32,499 nt of DNA from Akkermansiaceae bacterium (GCA_015062045.1 SUVJ01000021.1:1-32499), one strand, 5' to 3'. Positions 1 through 10,886 are shown, counted from the stretch's first letter. The notes: a model not told the origin generated them from the sequence alone. Translations and numbers: made by a program.

Positions 1-413
1 TAGTAAAAGTAATTAAGCTGCAGATTCCTGCCGGTGCTGCGAACCCCTCGCCGCCCGTTGGTCCTGCACTTGGTCAGGCCGGTGTTAACATCATGGGCTT
101 CTGCAAAGAGTTCAACGCCAGAACTCAGAAGCAGGCCGGCGATGTTCTCCCCGTCGTGATTACCGTATACAAGGATAAATCCTTCGACTTCATCACCAAG
201 CAGCCCCCCGCAGCTAACCTCATCAAGAAGGTTGCCGGCATCAAATCCGGTTCCGGCGAGCCCAACAAGAAGAAGGTTGGCAAGCTCACCAAGGCTCAGG
301 TCATGGAGATCGTCAACACCAAAATGCCCGACCTCAACACCAAGGACCCCGAGGCTGCTGCCCGCATCATTGCCGGCCAGGCCCGCCAGATGGGTATCGA
401 GGTTGAGCTCTAA
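1..413 (+). CDS. rplK: 50S ribosomal protein L11 (5' end missing)
   Basis: This is ribosomal protein L11, which binds 23S rRNA in the GTPase-associated centre and supports elongation-factor GTPase activity and the stringent response. The window opens inside the gene. The first full codon is at base 3 and reads [20 protein letters not shown], the conserved L11 N-terminus, so only about five residues are missing. The central [18 protein letters not shown] segment and the C-terminal RNA-binding part ([20 protein letters not shown]) are intact, giving 136 visible residues of an expected ~141. It is the first visible gene of an rplK-rplA-rplJ-rplL-rpoB-rpoC operon. An ATG at 93 lies inside the conserved core and is not the start. 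Confidence 0.97.
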   Translation, partial: VKVIKLQIPAGAANPSPPVGPALGQAGVNIMGFCKEFNARTQKQAGDVLPVVITVYKDKSFDFITKQPPAANLIKKVAGIKSGSGEPNKKKVGKLTKAQVMEIVNTKMPDLNTKDPEAAARIIAGQARQMGIEVEL

Positions 414-463
414 TCCCCTTCTGCAGGAGGGACTATCATTAACCCGAAAGTACTGCTAAATAT

Positions 464-1162
464 ATGTCCAAAAAACGCTCAAAGCGCTATACAGAGGCAG
501 CCAAGTTGGTGGATTCCGCCAAGAACTACGCTGTCGATGAAGCTGTGGAGCTCATGAAGAGCTTCCCCGCTCCGAAATTTGACCCCACGGTCACAGTTTC
601 GTTCCGCCTTACGGTGGATCCCCGCAAGTCTGACCAGATGGTTCGTGGTTCCGTATCACTGCCCCATGGTACAGGTAAGAATGTTCGCGTAATCGTGTTT
701 GCCCAGGGTGAGGCTGCCGCCGCTGCCCTTGAGGCCGGTGCAGAGAAGGTAGGCCTGGAGGATCTCATCAAAGAGATTCAGGGTGGCTTCCTCGACTTTG
801 ACAGCGCAATCGCCACTCCGGACGCCATGGCCCAGGTGCGTAAGATTGCTCGTGTGCTCGGCCCGCGCGGCTTGATGCCCAACCCCAAGACCGGCACTGT
901 GACGGATGACACCGCCAAGGCTGTTCGTGAGGTGAAGGCCGGCCGTGTTGACTTCAAGGTTGACAAGAACGCTAACATCTCTGCCGCTGTCGGCAAGCTC
1001 TCCTTTGATAGCGAGAAGCTTGTGGAGAACGCCCGTGCCCTCATCAACGCCGTTGTTAAGGCTCGTCCCTCCGGTGCTAAGGGTGCTTACATTGCAGGAG
1101 CTACCATTGCTTCCTCCATGAACCCCGGCCTCTCCCTCACCCCGGTTGAGTACTCCAAGTAA
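464..1162 (+). CDS. rplA: 50S ribosomal protein L1
   Basis: Ribosomal protein L1 forms the L1 stalk of the 50S subunit, helps release E-site tRNA, and in many bacteria represses its own operon by binding its mRNA. The 232 residues match the usual L1 length (about 230). Diagnostic segments are [27 protein letters not shown] near residues 46-72 (typical VDPRKSDQ...LPHGTGK) and the RNA-binding loop [16 protein letters not shown] near residues 132-147. The start at 464 gives the conserved [10 protein letters not shown]-terminus. An AGGAGG-like stretch lies at 425-431, about 30 nt upstream and too far away to act as a ribosome-binding site; nothing SD-like is adjacent. The gene follows rplK by 50 bp and precedes rplJ by 24 bp. 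Confidence 0.98.
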   Translation: MSKKRSKRYTEAAKLVDSAKNYAVDEAVELMKSFPAPKFDPTVTVSFRLTVDPRKSDQMVRGSVSLPHGTGKNVRVIVFAQGEAAAAALEAGAEKVGLEDLIKEIQGGFLDFDSAIATPDAMAQVRKIARVLGPRGLMPNPKTGTVTDDTAKAVREVKAGRVDFKVDKNANISAAVGKLSFDSEKLVENARALINAVVKARPSGAKGAYIAGATIASSMNPGLSLTPVEYSK

Positions 1163-1186
1163 TAAATCAAACCATCTGATACAACA

Positions 1187-1717
1187 ATGAGTACTGTAAA
1201 GAAAGTGAACGCTGATAAGACGACCATCATCGACGACCTTAAGGCCAAGGTGGATGCCTCCCCCTTCGTGCTGGTTATCGACTACACGGGCGTAACTGTA
1301 CCCGAGTTTACCACACTCCGTGCTGACCTCTCCGCCGCAGGTGCTACCTGCGTTGTGGCCAAGAACACCTTCATGGCCAAGGCTATCACGGAGGCAGGCC
1401 TGCCCGACATCACGGCTGCCCTCAAGGGTCAGACCGCTTATGTCATGGGCAACAGCGATGTTTGCGCCGCTGCCAAGGCTATCAACAACTTCGCCAAGAA
1501 GTCCAAGAAGGCTGCTTACAAGGCCGGTATCCTGGACGGCGCTGAGCTCTCCCCCGAGAAGATTAAAGCCCTCGGTGATCTGCCCAGCCGCGAGGTTCTC
1601 CTTGCCACCTTGCTTGGTACCATCAACGGTGCCGGTTCCGCCCTCGCACGTGTCATTCAGGCATACGTCGACAAGGAAAATGGTGGTGCAGAGCAAGAAA
1701 ATGCGTCTGCTGAGTAA
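1187..1717 (+). CDS. rplJ: 50S ribosomal protein L10
   Basis: L10 is the stalk base protein: its N-terminal domain binds 23S rRNA and its C-terminal helix binds dimers of L7/L12. The 176-residue product shows the family pattern of an N-terminal helix (VNADKTTIIDDLKAKVDAS), the FVLVIDYTGVTV strand, the NTFMAKAI segment (usually KNTLxxRA), and a C-terminal alanine-rich helix after the conserved LPSREVLLATLLGTINGAGSA stretch. Only 24 bp separate it from rplA, so the long L10-leader element found upstream of rplJ in many bacteria does not fit here. The structured spacer lies instead after the gene. No SD precedes the ATG (upstream bases ...gatacaaca). Confidence 0.97.
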   Translation: MSTVKKVNADKTTIIDDLKAKVDASPFVLVIDYTGVTVPEFTTLRADLSAAGATCVVAKNTFMAKAITEAGLPDITAALKGQTAYVMGNSDVCAAAKAINNFAKKSKKAAYKAGILDGAELSPEKIKALGDLPSREVLLATLLGTINGAGSALARVIQAYVDKENGGAEQENASAE

Positions 1718-1872
1718 AAAAACACTTGACCGGATGGCGGCGGTGTGGTACACCCTCTCCGCCGCCTGAAATAAATTAGGCTCTTTGTCGGCTCTACGGC
1801 CGGTAAGAACTTAAATGGATGGGGAGCCCCCATCCGCGACTTAGAACCAAATTAAACACATAGAATACTACA
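1718..1872 (+). promoter_or_regulatory. structured rplJ-rplL spacer with two hairpins
   Basis: The 155-bp spacer contains two strong inverted repeats. Hairpin 1 has an 8-bp GC-only stem (ggcggcgg at 1736-1743 with ccgccgcc at 1759-1766). Hairpin 2 is a perfect 8-bp stem with a 3-nt loop (ggatgggg at 1817-1824 with ccccatcc at 1828-1835). Neither is followed by a T-run, so they are not classical terminators. Processing sites, mRNA-stability elements, or a structure that helps uncouple the higher synthesis of L7/L12 from L10 are possible roles (inference). Confidence 0.55.
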
Positions 1873-2244
1873 ATGGCTGATCTCAATACAATCGCTGAGG
1901 AACTTGGCAAGCTTACCATCCTGGAGGCTGCTGAACTGGTAAAAATGCTCGAAGAGAAGTGGGGCGTATCCGCCGCTGCTCCTGTTGCCGCTGCCGGCCC
2001 CGTTGCCGCTGCCGAGCCCGTTGAAGAGAAGACTGACTTCGACGTCGAATTGACCGACGCCGGTGCCAGCAAGATCAACGTTATTAAGGCCGTTCGTGCC
2101 GTTAAGGCCGGTCTCGGTCTGGCTGACGCCAAGAAGCTCGTTGAGAGCGCTCCCGCCGTTATTCTTGAGGGTGTCTCCAAGGAGGAGGCTGACAAGGCTA
2201 AGGCCGAACTCGAGAAGGCCGGCGCTAAGGTCACTATCAAGTAA
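1873..2244 (+). CDS. rplL: 50S ribosomal protein L7/L12
   Basis: L7/L12 is the multicopy acidic stalk protein that recruits and activates translational GTPases. The 123 residues show the full family layout: an N-terminal dimerisation domain ([29 protein letters not shown]), an Ala/Pro-rich hinge ([18 protein letters not shown], about residues 35-52), and a C-terminal domain with the factor-binding helices ([28 protein letters not shown]). Its length and sequence are ordinary. The ATG at 1873 has no SD; the region just upstream is A-rich (ttaaacacatagaatactaca). It is preceded by a hairpin-bearing spacer and followed by a 261-bp structured spacer before rpoB. Confidence 0.98.
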   Translation: MADLNTIAEELGKLTILEAAELVKMLEEKWGVSAAAPVAAAGPVAAAEPVEEKTDFDVELTDAGASKINVIKAVRAVKAGLGLADAKKLVESAPAVILEGVSKEEADKAKAELEKAGAKVTIK

Positions 2245-2505
2245 CCTGCCGAATTTCGCAAGCGCAGGGGGGGCTTTTACGCCTCCCCTGTATTCGCGTC
2301 TACAGATGTTAAGGGATATTGGTTCTAATTCCTTAATGCTTAAATATCAAGAACTAAAAACAAATAGGCTCTCCGCGTGAGCCCGACCCGGGTGGGTATA
2401 AAATAGTAAATAGTCACAAAAAACATACGCATCCCGGTCGGTTTTACCGGACGTAAACCGATCCGCACCCGGACATGGGTGCAAAACAACATCTCCGCCA
2501 ACTCC
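2245..2505 (+). promoter_or_regulatory. structured rplL-rpoB spacer (four hairpins)
   Basis: There is no gene in this 261-bp stretch, but four inverted repeats are visible. They are a 10-bp stem with one G-U pair (2265-2274 with 2281-2290), ggctc/gagcc (2367-2371 with 2379-2383), ccggt/accgg (2434-2438 with 2446-2450), and gcaccc/gggtgc (2465-2470 with 2477-2482). None has a U-tract. In E. coli the same junction carries a partial attenuator and an RNase III site that lower rpoBC relative to ribosomal protein mRNA. A similar role is inferred here from position and structure only. Confidence 0.5.
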
Positions 2506-5500
2506 ATGTCAAAGCCCAAGCAAGAGCGAATCAGTTTCGGCAAGATCAAAGAGGTTATGGATCCCCCTAACCTCATTGAGATTCAGACAAAGTCATACGA
2601 GGAATTTCTGCAGCGTTTCTGCGAGCCCGATAAGAGGCTCAAGATAGGTTTGCAGGCAGTTCTTTCCGAACATTTCCCCATCGAGAGCTACGATGGTCAG
2701 ATCCGTTTGGAGTACGACTCGTACGAGATATCTCCCCCCAAGACCTCCGATTTCGCGGCCATACGAGCCGGCGAAACCTACAGTGCTTCTCTTTACGTGA
2801 AGTTCCGCCTGAAAGTCGGCGACTACACCGCCGACGAGAACGTGTACATGGGTGAAATCCCCATGATAACAGACCGCGGTACCTTTGTTATCAACGGTGC
2901 AGAGCGTGTTATCGTTGCCCAGTTACACCGTTCCCCGGGTATCTGCTTTGAGAAGACACACCACACCAACGGCAAGGATATCTTCTCCTTCCGCATTATC
3001 CCGGATCGTGGTTCTTGGTTAGAGGTACAGTTCGACACGAACGACCTCATGTACGTATTCTTGGATCGCCGCCGCCGCCGCCGCAAGTTCCTGGCTACCA
3101 CGTTCCTTCGCTACCTCGGCTTTGAGAGCGACCGTGCCATCGTTGAGCAGTTCTACACCATTCAGACGCTGAAGCTGGCAGATGCCACCGGCGATGAGTT
3201 GGAGTACCTCATTCCGTTTGAGGATGTGAAGCACGGCGACAAGGGCACCATTATTGCCAAGGCTTACGAGCCCCTCAGCCTCTCTACCATCAAGAAGATG
3301 CTTGAGCTGGGCATGAAGGAGATTGAGGTAATTGACCAGCGCGAAGAAGAAACCCTTGTTAAGACCCTTAAGAAGGATATCTCTTACGACCGCGAGACGG
3401 CTCTTAAGGAAATCTTCCGCAAGTTCCGCCCGGGTGACCCCTCTTCCGTACAGCAGGCTGCCACCGCTTTGGACCGCCTCTTTAAGGAAGAGAAGAAGTA
3501 TGACCTTACCCGCGTAGGCCGCTACAAGATTAACCAGAAGCTCGGTTTGGATGTATCTGAGGATATCCGCCTCATCCAGCCCATCGACTTCCTGACCGCC
3601 CTCAAGTACCTGTTGCGCCTTAAGCACGGTGAAGGGCAGGTGGATGATATTGACCACTTGGGCAACCGCCGCGTGCGTGCCGTGGGTGAGCTTATTGCCA
3701 ACCAGTGCCGCGTGGGCTTGGCCCGCACGGAGCGTTTGGTTAAGGAGCGCATGACCCTGTGCGACACCACCCGTACGGACATTACCCCCAGCAAGCTCAT
3801 CAACCCGAAGGCCCTCAGTGCCGTTGTGCGCGACTTCTTCGGCCGCAGCCAGCTGTCTCAGTTCATGGACCAGATTAACCCGCTGGCAGAGCTCACGCAC
3901 AAGCGTCGTTTGTCTGCACTGGGTCCGGGTGGTCTTAACCGCGACCGCGCCGGTTTCGAGGTTCGAGACGTGCATCCCTCTCACTACGGGCGTATCTGCC
4001 CCATTGAGACCCCCGAAGGTCCCAATATCGGTCTTATCAACTCACTTTGCACCTATGCCCGTATCGATGAGTACGGCTTCATTGAGACCCCCTTCCGCCG
4101 CGTGAAGAAGGTAGAGAAGAAGGACAAGGAGGGCAACGTGATTGACACAGAGGTTATCATCACCAATGAGGTGGAGTACCTTACCGCCAACAAGGAGGAG
4201 TACCACCTGATTGCTCAGGCCAATAACCCCATTGATAACGACAACGGCAGCGGACACTTTGTACGCAACCGCGTAACGGCCCGCGAGCACGGTGAGTTCA
4301 TTGAGGTGGATCCCGCCAAGGTGGAGTACATGGACGTGTCTCCCAAGCAAATCATCTCCATTGCTGCCGGTCTTATTCCCTTCCTGGAGCACGACGACGC
4401 CAACCGTGCACTCATGGGTGCAAACATGCAGCGCCAGGGTGTGCCGTTGATGGTGAACCAAGCCCCGCTTGTGGGTACCGGTATTGAGGCCAAGTGCGCC
4501 CGCGACAGTTGCGCTGTGGTGGTGGCCCAGGCTCCCGGTATTGTGGCATCTGCCACGGCAGAGTACATTGTTACCACGCATGATGGGCAGCTCCCCATCT
4601 CTGCCCAGCGTTGGCTGAGCGACCCGGAGAGCTTGCGTACCGATGCCGAGAAGGGCATCTACGTATACCAGCTGCGTAAGTTCATGCGCTCTAACGCCTC
4701 TACCTGCATTAACCAGAAACCCATTGTATCCCGCGGTGATGTGGTGAATGCCGGCGATGTTCTGGCTGACGGCCCCTGTACGGATGGCGGCGAGCTTGCT
4801 CTCGGTCGCAACGTGCTGGTGGCTTACATGTCCTGGTACGGTTACAACTTCGAAGACGCCATCATCATCTCCGAGCGTTTGGTGCAGGAGGATGCCTACA
4901 CCTCCATCCACATCGAGGAGTTTGAGGAGAAGGCCCGCGATACCAAGCTCGGCCCGGAGGAAATCACACGAGACATTCCCAACGTGGGTGACGATGCCCT
5001 CAAGAACTTGGGCAGCGACGGTGTGGTTCGCATTGGTGCAGAGGTGAAGCCCGGCGATATTCTCGTGGGTAAGATTACGCCCAAGAGCGAGACCGACCTC
5101 GCCCCCGAGGAACGCTTGCTGCGCGCCATCTTCGGTGAGAAGGCTGCAGATGTTAAGGATACCTCCCTGCGCGTGCCCCCGGGTACTCAGGGTGTGGTGA
5201 TGGATGTTCGCGTTGTGCGCTCCACTGCCCCCGGGGCTCCCACGGTGGACGTGGAGAAGGAGAGCCAGAAGCAGCGTAAGAAGGTTGATACCGAGTACGA
5301 CCGCGACAAGGATGCTCTTATCGAGCAGCTCACCAGCAAGCTCTCCGACCGCCTCTTGGGTGAGAAGATTCCGCTGGAGGTAACGCGTGCCGGCTCCAAC
5401 GAGGTTATCATACCCGCCAACCGCAAGATTACCAAGACCCTGCTGCGCAAGCTCGCTGTTCACCACGACCAGATTGAGATGAACGAGAGCCCCGTGCGTA

Positions 5501-6567
5501 ACCAGATCTTTGAAATCATCAATGCCTATGCCTCCCGCTTTGAGGACTTGGATGAGGAGCGTGACCGCAAGCTCGACCAAATCGAAGCCGGTGCAGAGAT
5601 GGACCCCGGTGTTGTGACCGAGGTGAAGGTCTATATCGCCAACAAGCGCAAGCTCGGTGTGGGTGATAAGATGGCAGGCCGCCACGGTAACAAGGGTGTT
5701 TGCTCTCGCGTGCTTCCCATTGAAGACATGCCCTACCTTGAGGACGGTACCCCGGTAGACATTATTCTTAACCCGCTGGGTGTGCCCTCTCGTATGAACG
5801 TGGGTCAGGTGCTTGAAGCTCACTTGGGCGTTGCTGCCAAGGCCCTCGGCTTCAAGGTGGCTACCCCGGTGTTCGACGGTATCGAGGAGTCCAAGATTTG
5901 GGACTACATGAGCCAGGCCAAGAAGGTGGACGGCTTCACATGGGTGGGCGACGGCAAGGATGGTTCCGTGGCCGGTAAGAGCCGCCTGATTGACGGCCTG
6001 ACGGGTGAGTACTTCCACTACCCCGTGGTGGTAGGCTACACCTACATGCTCAAACTCAATCACCTTGTGGCGGATAAGGTTCACGCACGTGCCGTGGGTA
6101 CATACTCCCTCGTTACCCAGCAGCCGCTCGGTGGTAAGGCTCAGCACGGTGGCCAGCGCTTCGGTGAAATGGAGGTGTGGGCCATGGAGGCTTACGGTGC
6201 CGCTTACACGCTGCAGGAAATCCTCACCGTTAAGTCCGACGACGTTCAGGGCCGTACCCGCATTTATGAGAACATTGTTAAGGGAGACAACTCCCTGGAG
6301 GCCGGCACGCCCGAGTCCTTCAACGTGCTCATCAAGGAAATGCAGGCACTCTGCCTCAATGTGCAGCCGCTCGAGAAGAAGGACCGCGAGAATATTCCGC
6401 AAACTACGGACGACCTCTTCCAGCTGTTGGCTGAGGGCGATGACGAGGAGCTCTTCGGTGAAGAGTCCGGTGACAACGATTTCGATGATTTCGATGACGA
6501 TGACCTGGACGACGACGACGTTGAGCATGATGGTGAGTCTGACGACGAAGACGACTCCGAGATGTAA
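2506..6567 (+). CDS. rpoB: DNA-directed RNA polymerase subunit beta
   Basis: RpoB is the beta subunit of RNA polymerase and forms one pincer and part of the active site. From the ATG at 2506 the product has 1353 residues beginning MSKPKQERISFGKIKEV, close to the usual length. The rifampicin-binding region at about residues 446-480 (SQLSQFMDQINPLAELTHKRR, then SALGPGG) keeps the equivalents of E. coli D516, H526, R529 and S531, so no target-site resistance is evident. Later landmarks are GRNVLVAYMSWYGYNFEDAI, KMAGRHGNKGV and GGKAQHGGQRFGEMEVWA. The C-terminus is a long acidic tail rich in Asp/Glu, an unusual but plausible extension. An in-frame GTG at 2479 would add nine residues but lies in the stem of a hairpin; neither start has an SD. 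Confidence 0.97.
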   Translation: MSKPKQERISFGKIKEVMDPPNLIEIQTKSYEEFLQRFCEPDKRLKIGLQAVLSEHFPIESYDGQIRLEYDSYEISPPKTSDFAAIRAGETYSASLYVKFRLKVGDYTADENVYMGEIPMITDRGTFVINGAERVIVAQLHRSPGICFEKTHHTNGKDIFSFRIIPDRGSWLEVQFDTNDLMYVFLDRRRRRRKFLATTFLRYLGFESDRAIVEQFYTIQTLKLADATGDELEYLIPFEDVKHGDKGTIIAKAYEPLSLSTIKKMLELGMKEIEVIDQREEETLVKTLKKDISYDRETALKEIFRKFRPGDPSSVQQAATALDRLFKEEKKYDLTRVGRYKINQKLGLDVSEDIRLIQPIDFLTALKYLLRLKHGEGQVDDIDHLGNRRVRAVGELIANQCRVGLARTERLVKERMTLCDTTRTDITPSKLINPKALSAVVRDFFGRSQLSQFMDQINPLAELTHKRRLSALGPGGLNRDRAGFEVRDVHPSHYGRICPIETPEGPNIGLINSLCTYARIDEYGFIETPFRRVKKVEKKDKEGNVIDTEVIITNEVEYLTANKEEYHLIAQANNPIDNDNGSGHFVRNRVTAREHGEFIEVDPAKVEYMDVSPKQIISIAAGLIPFLEHDDANRALMGANMQRQGVPLMVNQAPLVGTGIEAKCARDSCAVVVAQAPGIVASATAEYIVTTHDGQLPISAQRWLSDPESLRTDAEKGIYVYQLRKFMRSNASTCINQKPIVSRGDVVNAGDVLADGPCTDGGELALGRNVLVAYMSWYGYNFEDAIIISERLVQEDAYTSIHIEEFEEKARDTKLGPEEITRDIPNVGDDALKNLGSDGVVRIGAEVKPGDILVGKITPKSETDLAPEERLLRAIFGEKAADVKDTSLRVPPGTQGVVMDVRVVRSTAPGAPTVDVEKESQKQRKKVDTEYDRDKDALIEQLTSKLSDRLLGEKIPLEVTRAGSNEVIIPANRKITKTLLRKLAVHHDQIEMNESPVRNQIFEIINAYASRFEDLDEERDRKLDQIEAGAEMDPGVVTEVKVYIANKRKLGVGDKMAGRHGNKGVCSRVLPIEDMPYLEDGTPVDIILNPLGVPSRMNVGQVLEAHLGVAAKALGFKVATPVFDGIEESKIWDYMSQAKKVDGFTWVGDGKDGSVAGKSRLIDGLTGEYFHYPVVVGYTYMLKLNHLVADKVHARAVGTYSLVTQQPLGGKAQHGGQRFGEMEVWAMEAYGAAYTLQEILTVKSDDVQGRTRIYENIVKGDNSLEAGTPESFNVLIKEMQALCLNVQPLEKKDRENIPQTTDDLFQLLAEGDDEELFGEESGDNDFDDFDDDDLDDDDVEHDGESDDEDDSEM

Positions 6568-6577
6568 ACCTGTAACC

Positions 6578-6603
6578 GCCACCCGCACATAGGGGCGGGT
6601 GGC
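6578..6603 (+). promoter_or_regulatory. rpoB-rpoC intergenic hairpin
   Basis: A perfect 9-bp stem (gccacccgc at 6578-6586, gcgggtggc at 6595-6603) with an 8-nt loop fills most of the 62-bp gap between rpoB and rpoC. It is followed by aaccaaccttttaag rather than an immediate U-run, so full termination is unlikely. An RNA-processing or stability role is inferred. Confidence 0.5.
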
Positions 6604-6629
6604 AACCAACCTTTTAAGTAATTATCAAT

Positions 6630-9600
6630 ATGTCTTACATGGATCTTAATAACGAGAAGCCTAAAAACTTCGATCAGGTTTGCATCACCGTTGCCAGCCC
6701 GGAGGATATCCTGCGTTGGTCCAGCGGCGAGGTCAAGAACCCTGAGACTATTAATTACCGCACGTTCAAGCCGGAGAAGGGTGGCTTGTTCTGCGAGCGT
6801 ATTTTCGGCCCCACTCGTGATATGGAGTGTTCTTGCGGCCGTTACAAGCGCGCCAAGAACAAGGGCATGATCTGTGACCGTTGCGGTGTGGAGGTTACCT
6901 CTGCTCGAGTACGCCGTGAGCGCATGGGCCACATTGAGCTGGCCGTGCCCGTTACACACATTTGGTTCTATAAGTGCATGCCCAGCCGCATCGGCCTCAT
7001 GCTCGACCTCACCGCCCGTGATTTGGAGCGTGTGATTTACTATGAGGACTACATCGTCATCGATCCCCATGGTGTCAATGGTATTGAGCGTGGCATGATC
7101 CTCACCGAGGAGGAGTACGATGAGCTTGTGGAGGATTACGGTGATGACGCACCGGAGGCCGCTATGGGTGCCGCTGCTATTCAGCGCCTGCTGGCCACCA
7201 TCGATTTGGACGCCCTTATCGATGAGCTGCGCCAGGAGATGGACAAGACCAACTCCAAGCAGAACAAGCGCAAGATTGCCAAGCGCCTGCAGTTGGCCCA
7301 GGGCTTCAAGACCAGCAACACCCACCCCGAGTGGATGGTGCTCACTATTCTCCCCGTCATTCCGCCGGATCTGCGCCCCTTGGTGCCGCTGCCCGGTGGT
7401 CGCTTCGCTACGTCCGACCTCAACGACCTCTATCGTCGTGTCATCAATCGTAACAACCGCCTCAAGGAGCTTGCTGCTCTTCAAACCCCCGAGGTGATTA
7501 AGCGTAATGAGATGCGCATGTTGCAGGAGGCCGTGGATGCCCTCTTCGACAATGGTCGCCATGGTCGCCACGTAACGGGTGCCGGCAACCGCCCGCTCAA
7601 GTCTTTGTCCGACATGCTCAAGGGTAAGAGCGGCCGTTTCCGTCAGAACCTGCTCGGTAAGCGTGTGGACTACTCCGGCCGTTCCGTGATTGTGATTGGC
7701 CCGCACCTCAAGATGAACCAGTGCGGTTTGCCCAAGAAGATGGCTTTGGCTCTGTTCGAGCCCTTCATCATTCATCGCCTCAAGGAGCTGGGCTACGTAC
7801 ACACCGTACGCTCTGCCAAGAAGATGATTGACCGCAAGGAGGCCATCGTGTGGGATATTCTGGAGGAAGTGACCAAGGGACACCCCGTGTTCCTGAACCG
7901 TGCTCCTACGCTGCACCGTCTTTCCATTCAGGCTTTCGAGCCCGTGTTGATTGAGGGTAGCGCCATCCGCCTGCACCCGCTCGTATGTACCGGTTATAAC
8001 GCCGACTTCGACGGTGACCAGATGGCTGTGCACGTGCCGTTGAGCGTGGAGGCTCAGTTGGAGGCTCGCTTGCTCATGCTGGCTCCCAACAACATCTTCT
8101 CCCCGGCTTCCGGCAAACCCATCAGTACGCCCACGCAGGATATTATTTTGGGTGCCTACTACCTCACGCACACCCGTGCCAAGACGGTGAAGGAGAACGA
8201 GGATAACCAGCACCTGCTGCCCCTCTTCGAGTCCATCTCCGAGGTAGAGTTCGCCATTGCTTCCCGCAAGATTGGCTACCACGACTGGATTCGCCTCAAG
8301 AACCCCGACTACGGTAAGACCGGCCGCGCCTTTGACCGCCTCTCCTACAACCAGGAGAACGTCAATCGCAAGACCATTGTCACCACCGCAGGCCGTGTCC
8401 GTTTCAACGAAATCTGGCCGAACGACATCGGTTACATCAACTGCAACGTCCGCAAGAAGGAGCTCGGCGAAATCATTTGGCGCTGCTACCAGACCTGCGG
8501 CCAGGCCAAGACCGTTGAAACTCTGGACGACCTCAAGTCCCTGGGTTACAAGGAGGCTACCCGCTCCGGTTGCTCCATCGGTATTGTGGACATGGTTGAG
8601 CCCGAGCACAAGGATAAGCTCATTGCCGAGGCATATGACGAGGTAACCAAGGTTACCGAGCAGTATGAGGAAGGTCTTATCACCAACGGCGAGCGCTATG
8701 AAAAGGTGGTTAACATCTGGTCCTCCACGACGGATGCCATCCAGAAGGAGCTTTACACCAAGCTGGAGTACAACGACGGCTCTGCCGTTGCCAACCCCCT
8801 CTTCATGATGGTTGACTCCGGTGCTCGTGGTAACAAGGCTCAGATTAAGCAGCTCTCCGGTATGCGTGGTCTTATGGCTAAGCCCTCCGGTGAAATTATT
8901 GAGCGCCCCATCACCTCCAACTTCCGTGAGGGATTGAGCGTGCTTGAGTACTTCATCTCCACCCACGGTGCCCGTAAGGGTCTTGCCGATACCGCTCTTA
9001 AAACGGCAGACTCCGGTTACATGACCCGTAAGTTGGTAGACGTTGCTCAGGACGTTATCGTGCGTGATGAGGACTGCGGCACCGAGAACGGCATCACCAT
9101 GACCGCCATTTACGATGGTGATGATGAAATCGCCAGCCTCTCCATGCGCATTTATGGCCGCGTAACCTGTGAGGATATCTATGACCCCTCCACCCGCAAC
9201 CTCATCGTTGCCAAGAATGAGATTATCACCGACGAAGCCGCCAAGCGCATTGAGCATGCCGGTATCGAGAAGGTGAAGGTGCGCTCCGTGCTCACCTGTG
9301 ACCTCACCAAGGGCTGCTGTGCTAAGTGCTACGGCTTGAACCTGGCTACCGGCAAGTCCGTGAAAGTGGGTGAGGCTGTGGGTATTATTGCTGCACAGTC
9401 CATCGGCGAGCCCGGTACTCAGCTTACCATGCGTACCTTCCACGTCGGTGGTACGGCTTCCGCTTCTGCCAGCCGCCCCGAGTACATCGCCAAGACGGAC
9501 GGTCAGGTCATCTATGATGAAAACCTCCGTGGTCGCTGCGTAGAGGATGAGAACGGCAACATGGTCGTGCTCTGCAAGAACGGTAGCGTCAAGGTGTATG

Positions 9601-10886
9601 ATGAGGAGGGTAAAGAGCAGGAGTCTTACCAGCTCACCATGGGTGCTGTGCTGCACGTGAAGGATGGTGACAAGATTGCCGCCGGCTCCCTCATTGCCGA
9701 GTGGGATCCCTTCGCCATTCCTGTGATTGCAGAGGTAAGCGGTACCGTTGAGTTTGCAGACATGATTGAGGGCATTACCTGCCGCACCGAGGCCGGTCGC
9801 GGTACCACCGCCATCATCGATCACCGTCAGGACCTCGCTCCCCGCATCATCGTGAAGAGCGGTAAGGGTGACAAGGCTCGCGCCACCACATACCCCATCC
9901 CCACCGGTGCTTACCTTGCCGTAAGCAACAAGCAGAAGATTTCTGCCGGTACCACACTCGCCAAGACTCCCCGCAAGGTGCAGAAGACAAACGATATTAC
10001 CGGTGGTCTTCCCCGTGTGGCAGAGCTCTTTGAGGCCCGCCGCCCCAAAGATACCTGCACCTTGGCAGAGATGGACGGTATCGTCGCTATCGATGACGCC
10101 ATGATTCGCGGTAAGAAGGTGGTTACCATTTACCGTGATGCCGCCGCCAAGGAGGCTGCCGGTAAGAGCCGCCGCCGCTCCGCCAAGCTCGAAGAGCGAG
10201 ACGAGAACGAGGGTGCAATCTCCTGCAAGCACTTGGTGCCCATGGACCGCCACATCATCGTGCACGATGGTGATTTTGTACGCGCCGGTGAGCCCCTCTC
10301 CGACGGTACCGAGGCTTCCGACGAAATCCTCCGCATCTGCGGTAAGGAGGCCCTCCAGGAGCACCTCGTCAACAAGGTGCAGCAGGTATACCGTGTGCAG
10401 GGTGTAGAGATTAATGACAAGCACGTGGAAATCATCGTCTCCCAGATGCTCCGCAAGGTGCGCGTCAAGAACCCCGGCGATACCGGTCTCCTTTGGGGTG
10501 ACGAGGTGGATCGCACCACCCTCGACCGCATCAACAAGGAAACCGTCAGCATGAACGGTCGCCCTGCAGACTCCGAGCCCATCCTGCTCGGTATCACCAA
10601 GGCCTCCCTCAAGACGGATTCCTTCATCTCCGCCGCCTCCTTCCAGGACACCACCCGCGTGCTCACAGAGGCTGCAACCCTCGGCAAGGTGGATATCCTC
10701 GAGGGCTTCAAGGAGAACGTCATCCTCGGTCACCTCATCCCCGCAGGTACCGGTTTCGACAAATACCGCAACATCGTTGTGGAGCCCGCTCCCGGTGCTA
10801 CGCCCATCCCCCGTGCTACCTACGATAACGAGGAGGAGGACTTCATGCCGGAGGACGACACCCTCACCGTAGGCGAGGAGGAGTAA
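6630..10886 (+). CDS. rpoC: DNA-directed RNA polymerase subunit beta'
   Basis: RpoC is the beta' subunit, which carries the catalytic Mg2+ site of RNA polymerase. The product has 1418 residues, close to E. coli RpoC (1407). Key sites in order are the N-terminal zinc-binding domain ([20 protein letters not shown], about residues 70-89), the lid/rudder region with [15 protein letters not shown], the invariant active-site motif NADFDGD at residues 457-463, the trigger-loop/bridge region ([25 protein letters not shown]), and the second zinc site ([13 protein letters not shown]). The C-terminus is acidic, as in rpoB. The ATG at 6630 has no SD. It is co-transcribed with rpoB across a 62-bp gap and followed by a strong terminator. 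Confidence 0.98.
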   Translation: MSYMDLNNEKPKNFDQVCITVASPEDILRWSSGEVKNPETINYRTFKPEKGGLFCERIFGPTRDMECSCGRYKRAKNKGMICDRCGVEVTSARVRRERMGHIELAVPVTHIWFYKCMPSRIGLMLDLTARDLERVIYYEDYIVIDPHGVNGIERGMILTEEEYDELVEDYGDDAPEAAMGAAAIQRLLATIDLDALIDELRQEMDKTNSKQNKRKIAKRLQLAQGFKTSNTHPEWMVLTILPVIPPDLRPLVPLPGGRFATSDLNDLYRRVINRNNRLKELAALQTPEVIKRNEMRMLQEAVDALFDNGRHGRHVTGAGNRPLKSLSDMLKGKSGRFRQNLLGKRVDYSGRSVIVIGPHLKMNQCGLPKKMALALFEPFIIHRLKELGYVHTVRSAKKMIDRKEAIVWDILEEVTKGHPVFLNRAPTLHRLSIQAFEPVLIEGSAIRLHPLVCTGYNADFDGDQMAVHVPLSVEAQLEARLLMLAPNNIFSPASGKPISTPTQDIILGAYYLTHTRAKTVKENEDNQHLLPLFESISEVEFAIASRKIGYHDWIRLKNPDYGKTGRAFDRLSYNQENVNRKTIVTTAGRVRFNEIWPNDIGYINCNVRKKELGEIIWRCYQTCGQAKTVETLDDLKSLGYKEATRSGCSIGIVDMVEPEHKDKLIAEAYDEVTKVTEQYEEGLITNGERYEKVVNIWSSTTDAIQKELYTKLEYNDGSAVANPLFMMVDSGARGNKAQIKQLSGMRGLMAKPSGEIIERPITSNFREGLSVLEYFISTHGARKGLADTALKTADSGYMTRKLVDVAQDVIVRDEDCGTENGITMTAIYDGDDEIASLSMRIYGRVTCEDIYDPSTRNLIVAKNEIITDEAAKRIEHAGIEKVKVRSVLTCDLTKGCCAKCYGLNLATGKSVKVGEAVGIIAAQSIGEPGTQLTMRTFHVGGTASASASRPEYIAKTDGQVIYDENLRGRCVEDENGNMVVLCKNGSVKVYDEEGKEQESYQLTMGAVLHVKDGDKIAAGSLIAEWDPFAIPVIAEVSGTVEFADMIEGITCRTEAGRGTTAIIDHRQDLAPRIIVKSGKGDKARATTYPIPTGAYLAVSNKQKISAGTTLAKTPRKVQKTNDITGGLPRVAELFEARRPKDTCTLAEMDGIVAIDDAMIRGKKVVTIYRDAAAKEAAGKSRRRSAKLEERDENEGAISCKHLVPMDRHIIVHDGDFVRAGEPLSDGTEASDEILRICGKEALQEHLVNKVQQVYRVQGVEINDKHVEIIVSQMLRKVRVKNPGDTGLLWGDEVDRTTLDRINKETVSMNGRPADSEPILLGITKASLKTDSFISAASFQDTTRVLTEAATLGKVDILEGFKENVILGHLIPAGTGFDKYRNIVVEPAPGATPIPRATYDNEEEDFMPEDDTLTVGEEE

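Noticed and set aside
656..1753. 365-codon open frame antisense to rplA-rplJ
   Set aside because: Same explanation: a shadow of biased ribosomal protein codons, with no start context or domains.
3838..3945. Possible rifampicin-resistance substitution (Ile at the position of E. coli N518)
   Set aside because: This position varies naturally between phyla (Thr in Bacillus, for example), and the main contact residues are unchanged.
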